Assembly (NCBI GenBank): GCA_964369265.1
Contig: CAYJEV010000104.1
Span: forward strand, 1 to 5,826
Reading direction: 5' to 3'
Length of the DNA: 5,826 nucleotides
From: DAMCAP01 sp964369265
Lineage (GTDB): Bacteria > Bacillota > Clostridia > Oscillospirales > Ruminococcaceae
Notes under the pieces: generated by a model
Seen by the model: the letters and a program-made list of their open reading frames with translations, nothing else
What the model was told of the DNA's origin: nothing
Database searches by the model: none
Made by a program: the position numbers and the translations under genes
In this document: positions 5,494 through 5,826 of the stretch, in pieces
Numbering within the stretch: position 1 is the first letter of the stretch
Layout: each line of letters begins with the position of its first letter

Positions 5494-5667
5494 GCTAATG
5501 ACTAATGGTGAATGACTAATGGATTTCGCAGTAAACTTTTAGTGTTCCGTCAGGCTTATTAAAAGTTTTGCTAAATTTTTTTCAAAAAATTTCAGCATCA
5601 AAGGGCTGCCCCTTTGGCGCTTTCCGCAGAAAGCGAAACACTTAAAAAAGCTAAACAGCTTTCACAT
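5494..5667 (-). repeat. Right copy of the hairpin-rich long inverted repeat
   Basis: Inverted partner of 1-160. The outer 106 bases (5562-5667) differ from the left copy at only two positions (5643 and 5650). Stem-loops occur at 5569-5597, 5599-5616, 5618-5635 and 5647-5662, mirroring the left copy. In the last, read on the minus strand, a G-C pair replaces the G-T pair of the left copy, so pairing is kept. The inner 68 bases are less conserved and carry a 14-base duplication not present on the left. No credible coding sequence was seen; the forward reading frame through it looks like chance translation of the repeat. Confidence 0.9.
5497..5522 (+). repeat. Short tandem duplication inside the right repeat
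   Basis: AATGACTAATGG occurs at 5497-5508 and again at 5511-5522, separated by TG, giving a 14-base repeat unit. The left copy has only one version of this motif (reverse complement around 146-156), so the duplication is specific to the right copy. Confidence 0.85.
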
Positions 5668-5826
5668 TAAAAACAAGACAAGCACTAAAACTAGCCATTC
5701 ATAATAAGAGCTGGAATGACGACAAGGTGAAAGCTTCACAAAAACCCCAAACAGAGGAACGCACTATAAGCACCCACCCATCAAGGCAGCAAAGCGGACC
5801 CTTGATGGCAAGAAAACTATCTGATT
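5668..5826. other. Non-coding right flank with stem-loops
   Basis: No ORF with a start codon and ribosome binding site was found on either strand. A minus-strand frame stays open from the window edge to a stop near 5699 but looks like chance. Two stem-loops are visible: GTGAA/TTCAC (5727-5739, 3-base loop) and a 9-bp perfect stem CCATCAAGG/CCTTGATGG (5778-5786 with 5800-5808, 13-base loop). Neither is followed by a T run on either strand, so they are not standard terminators. The flank could be another structured repeat or the edge of an RNA gene continuing outside the window. Confidence 0.55.

Noticed and set aside
5566..5700. Small plus-strand reading frame running through the right repeat
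   Set aside because: It has no start codon with a ribosome binding site, and its sequence is just one frame of the hairpin repeat. Such frames are often mis-annotated as tiny hypothetical proteins.

Overview
The window looks like a piece of an AT-rich, low-GC Gram-positive chromosome, most likely a fermentative member of the Clostridia. The evidence is strong GGAGG ribosome binding sites in front of nearly every gene, use of TTG and GTG starts, a lipoprotein-type solute-binding protein, and an iron-dependent alcohol dehydrogenase that closely resembles clostridial NAD(P)H-dependent butanol dehydrogenases. No species can be named from the sequence alone.

Layout. Positions 1-160 hold a highly structured non-coding repeat, followed by the terminator (162-202) of a minus-strand alcohol dehydrogenase gene (226-1407). 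Positions 1408-1712 are a divergent control region. On the minus strand it holds an exact-consensus promoter (TTGACA, 17 bases, TATAAT) with a Rex-like operator just past the predicted transcription start. On the plus strand it holds a TATAAT promoter for the next operon. Positions 1713-5458 are a compact four-gene operon: betaine/choline-type solute-binding lipoprotein, permease, ATPase with a C-terminal CBS pair, and a YczE-like multi-pass membrane protein. It ends in a strong GAAA-tetraloop terminator (5463-5491). Positions 5494-5667 hold a second, inverted copy of the left repeat, and 5668-5826 is non-coding sequence with one good stem-loop.

How it works together. The three transporter genes make a complete OpuA/ProU-type ABC importer for glycine betaine or a related quaternary amine. 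It probably serves osmoprotection, and the CBS module is the likely osmosensor. The fourth gene is an uncharacterised membrane protein that appears to share the transcript. The alcohol dehydrogenase is a separate unit, probably induced when NADH is high through Rex. The two units diverge from a shared control region. Each ends in a terminator that abuts a copy of the same hairpin-rich repeat, so the whole 5.3 kb block is bracketed by long near-identical inverted repeats.

The genes are of ordinary families. The parts most worth a second look are the repeat pair, with its string of hairpins and its fixed position against terminators, and the Rex-like switch on the alcohol dehydrogenase.
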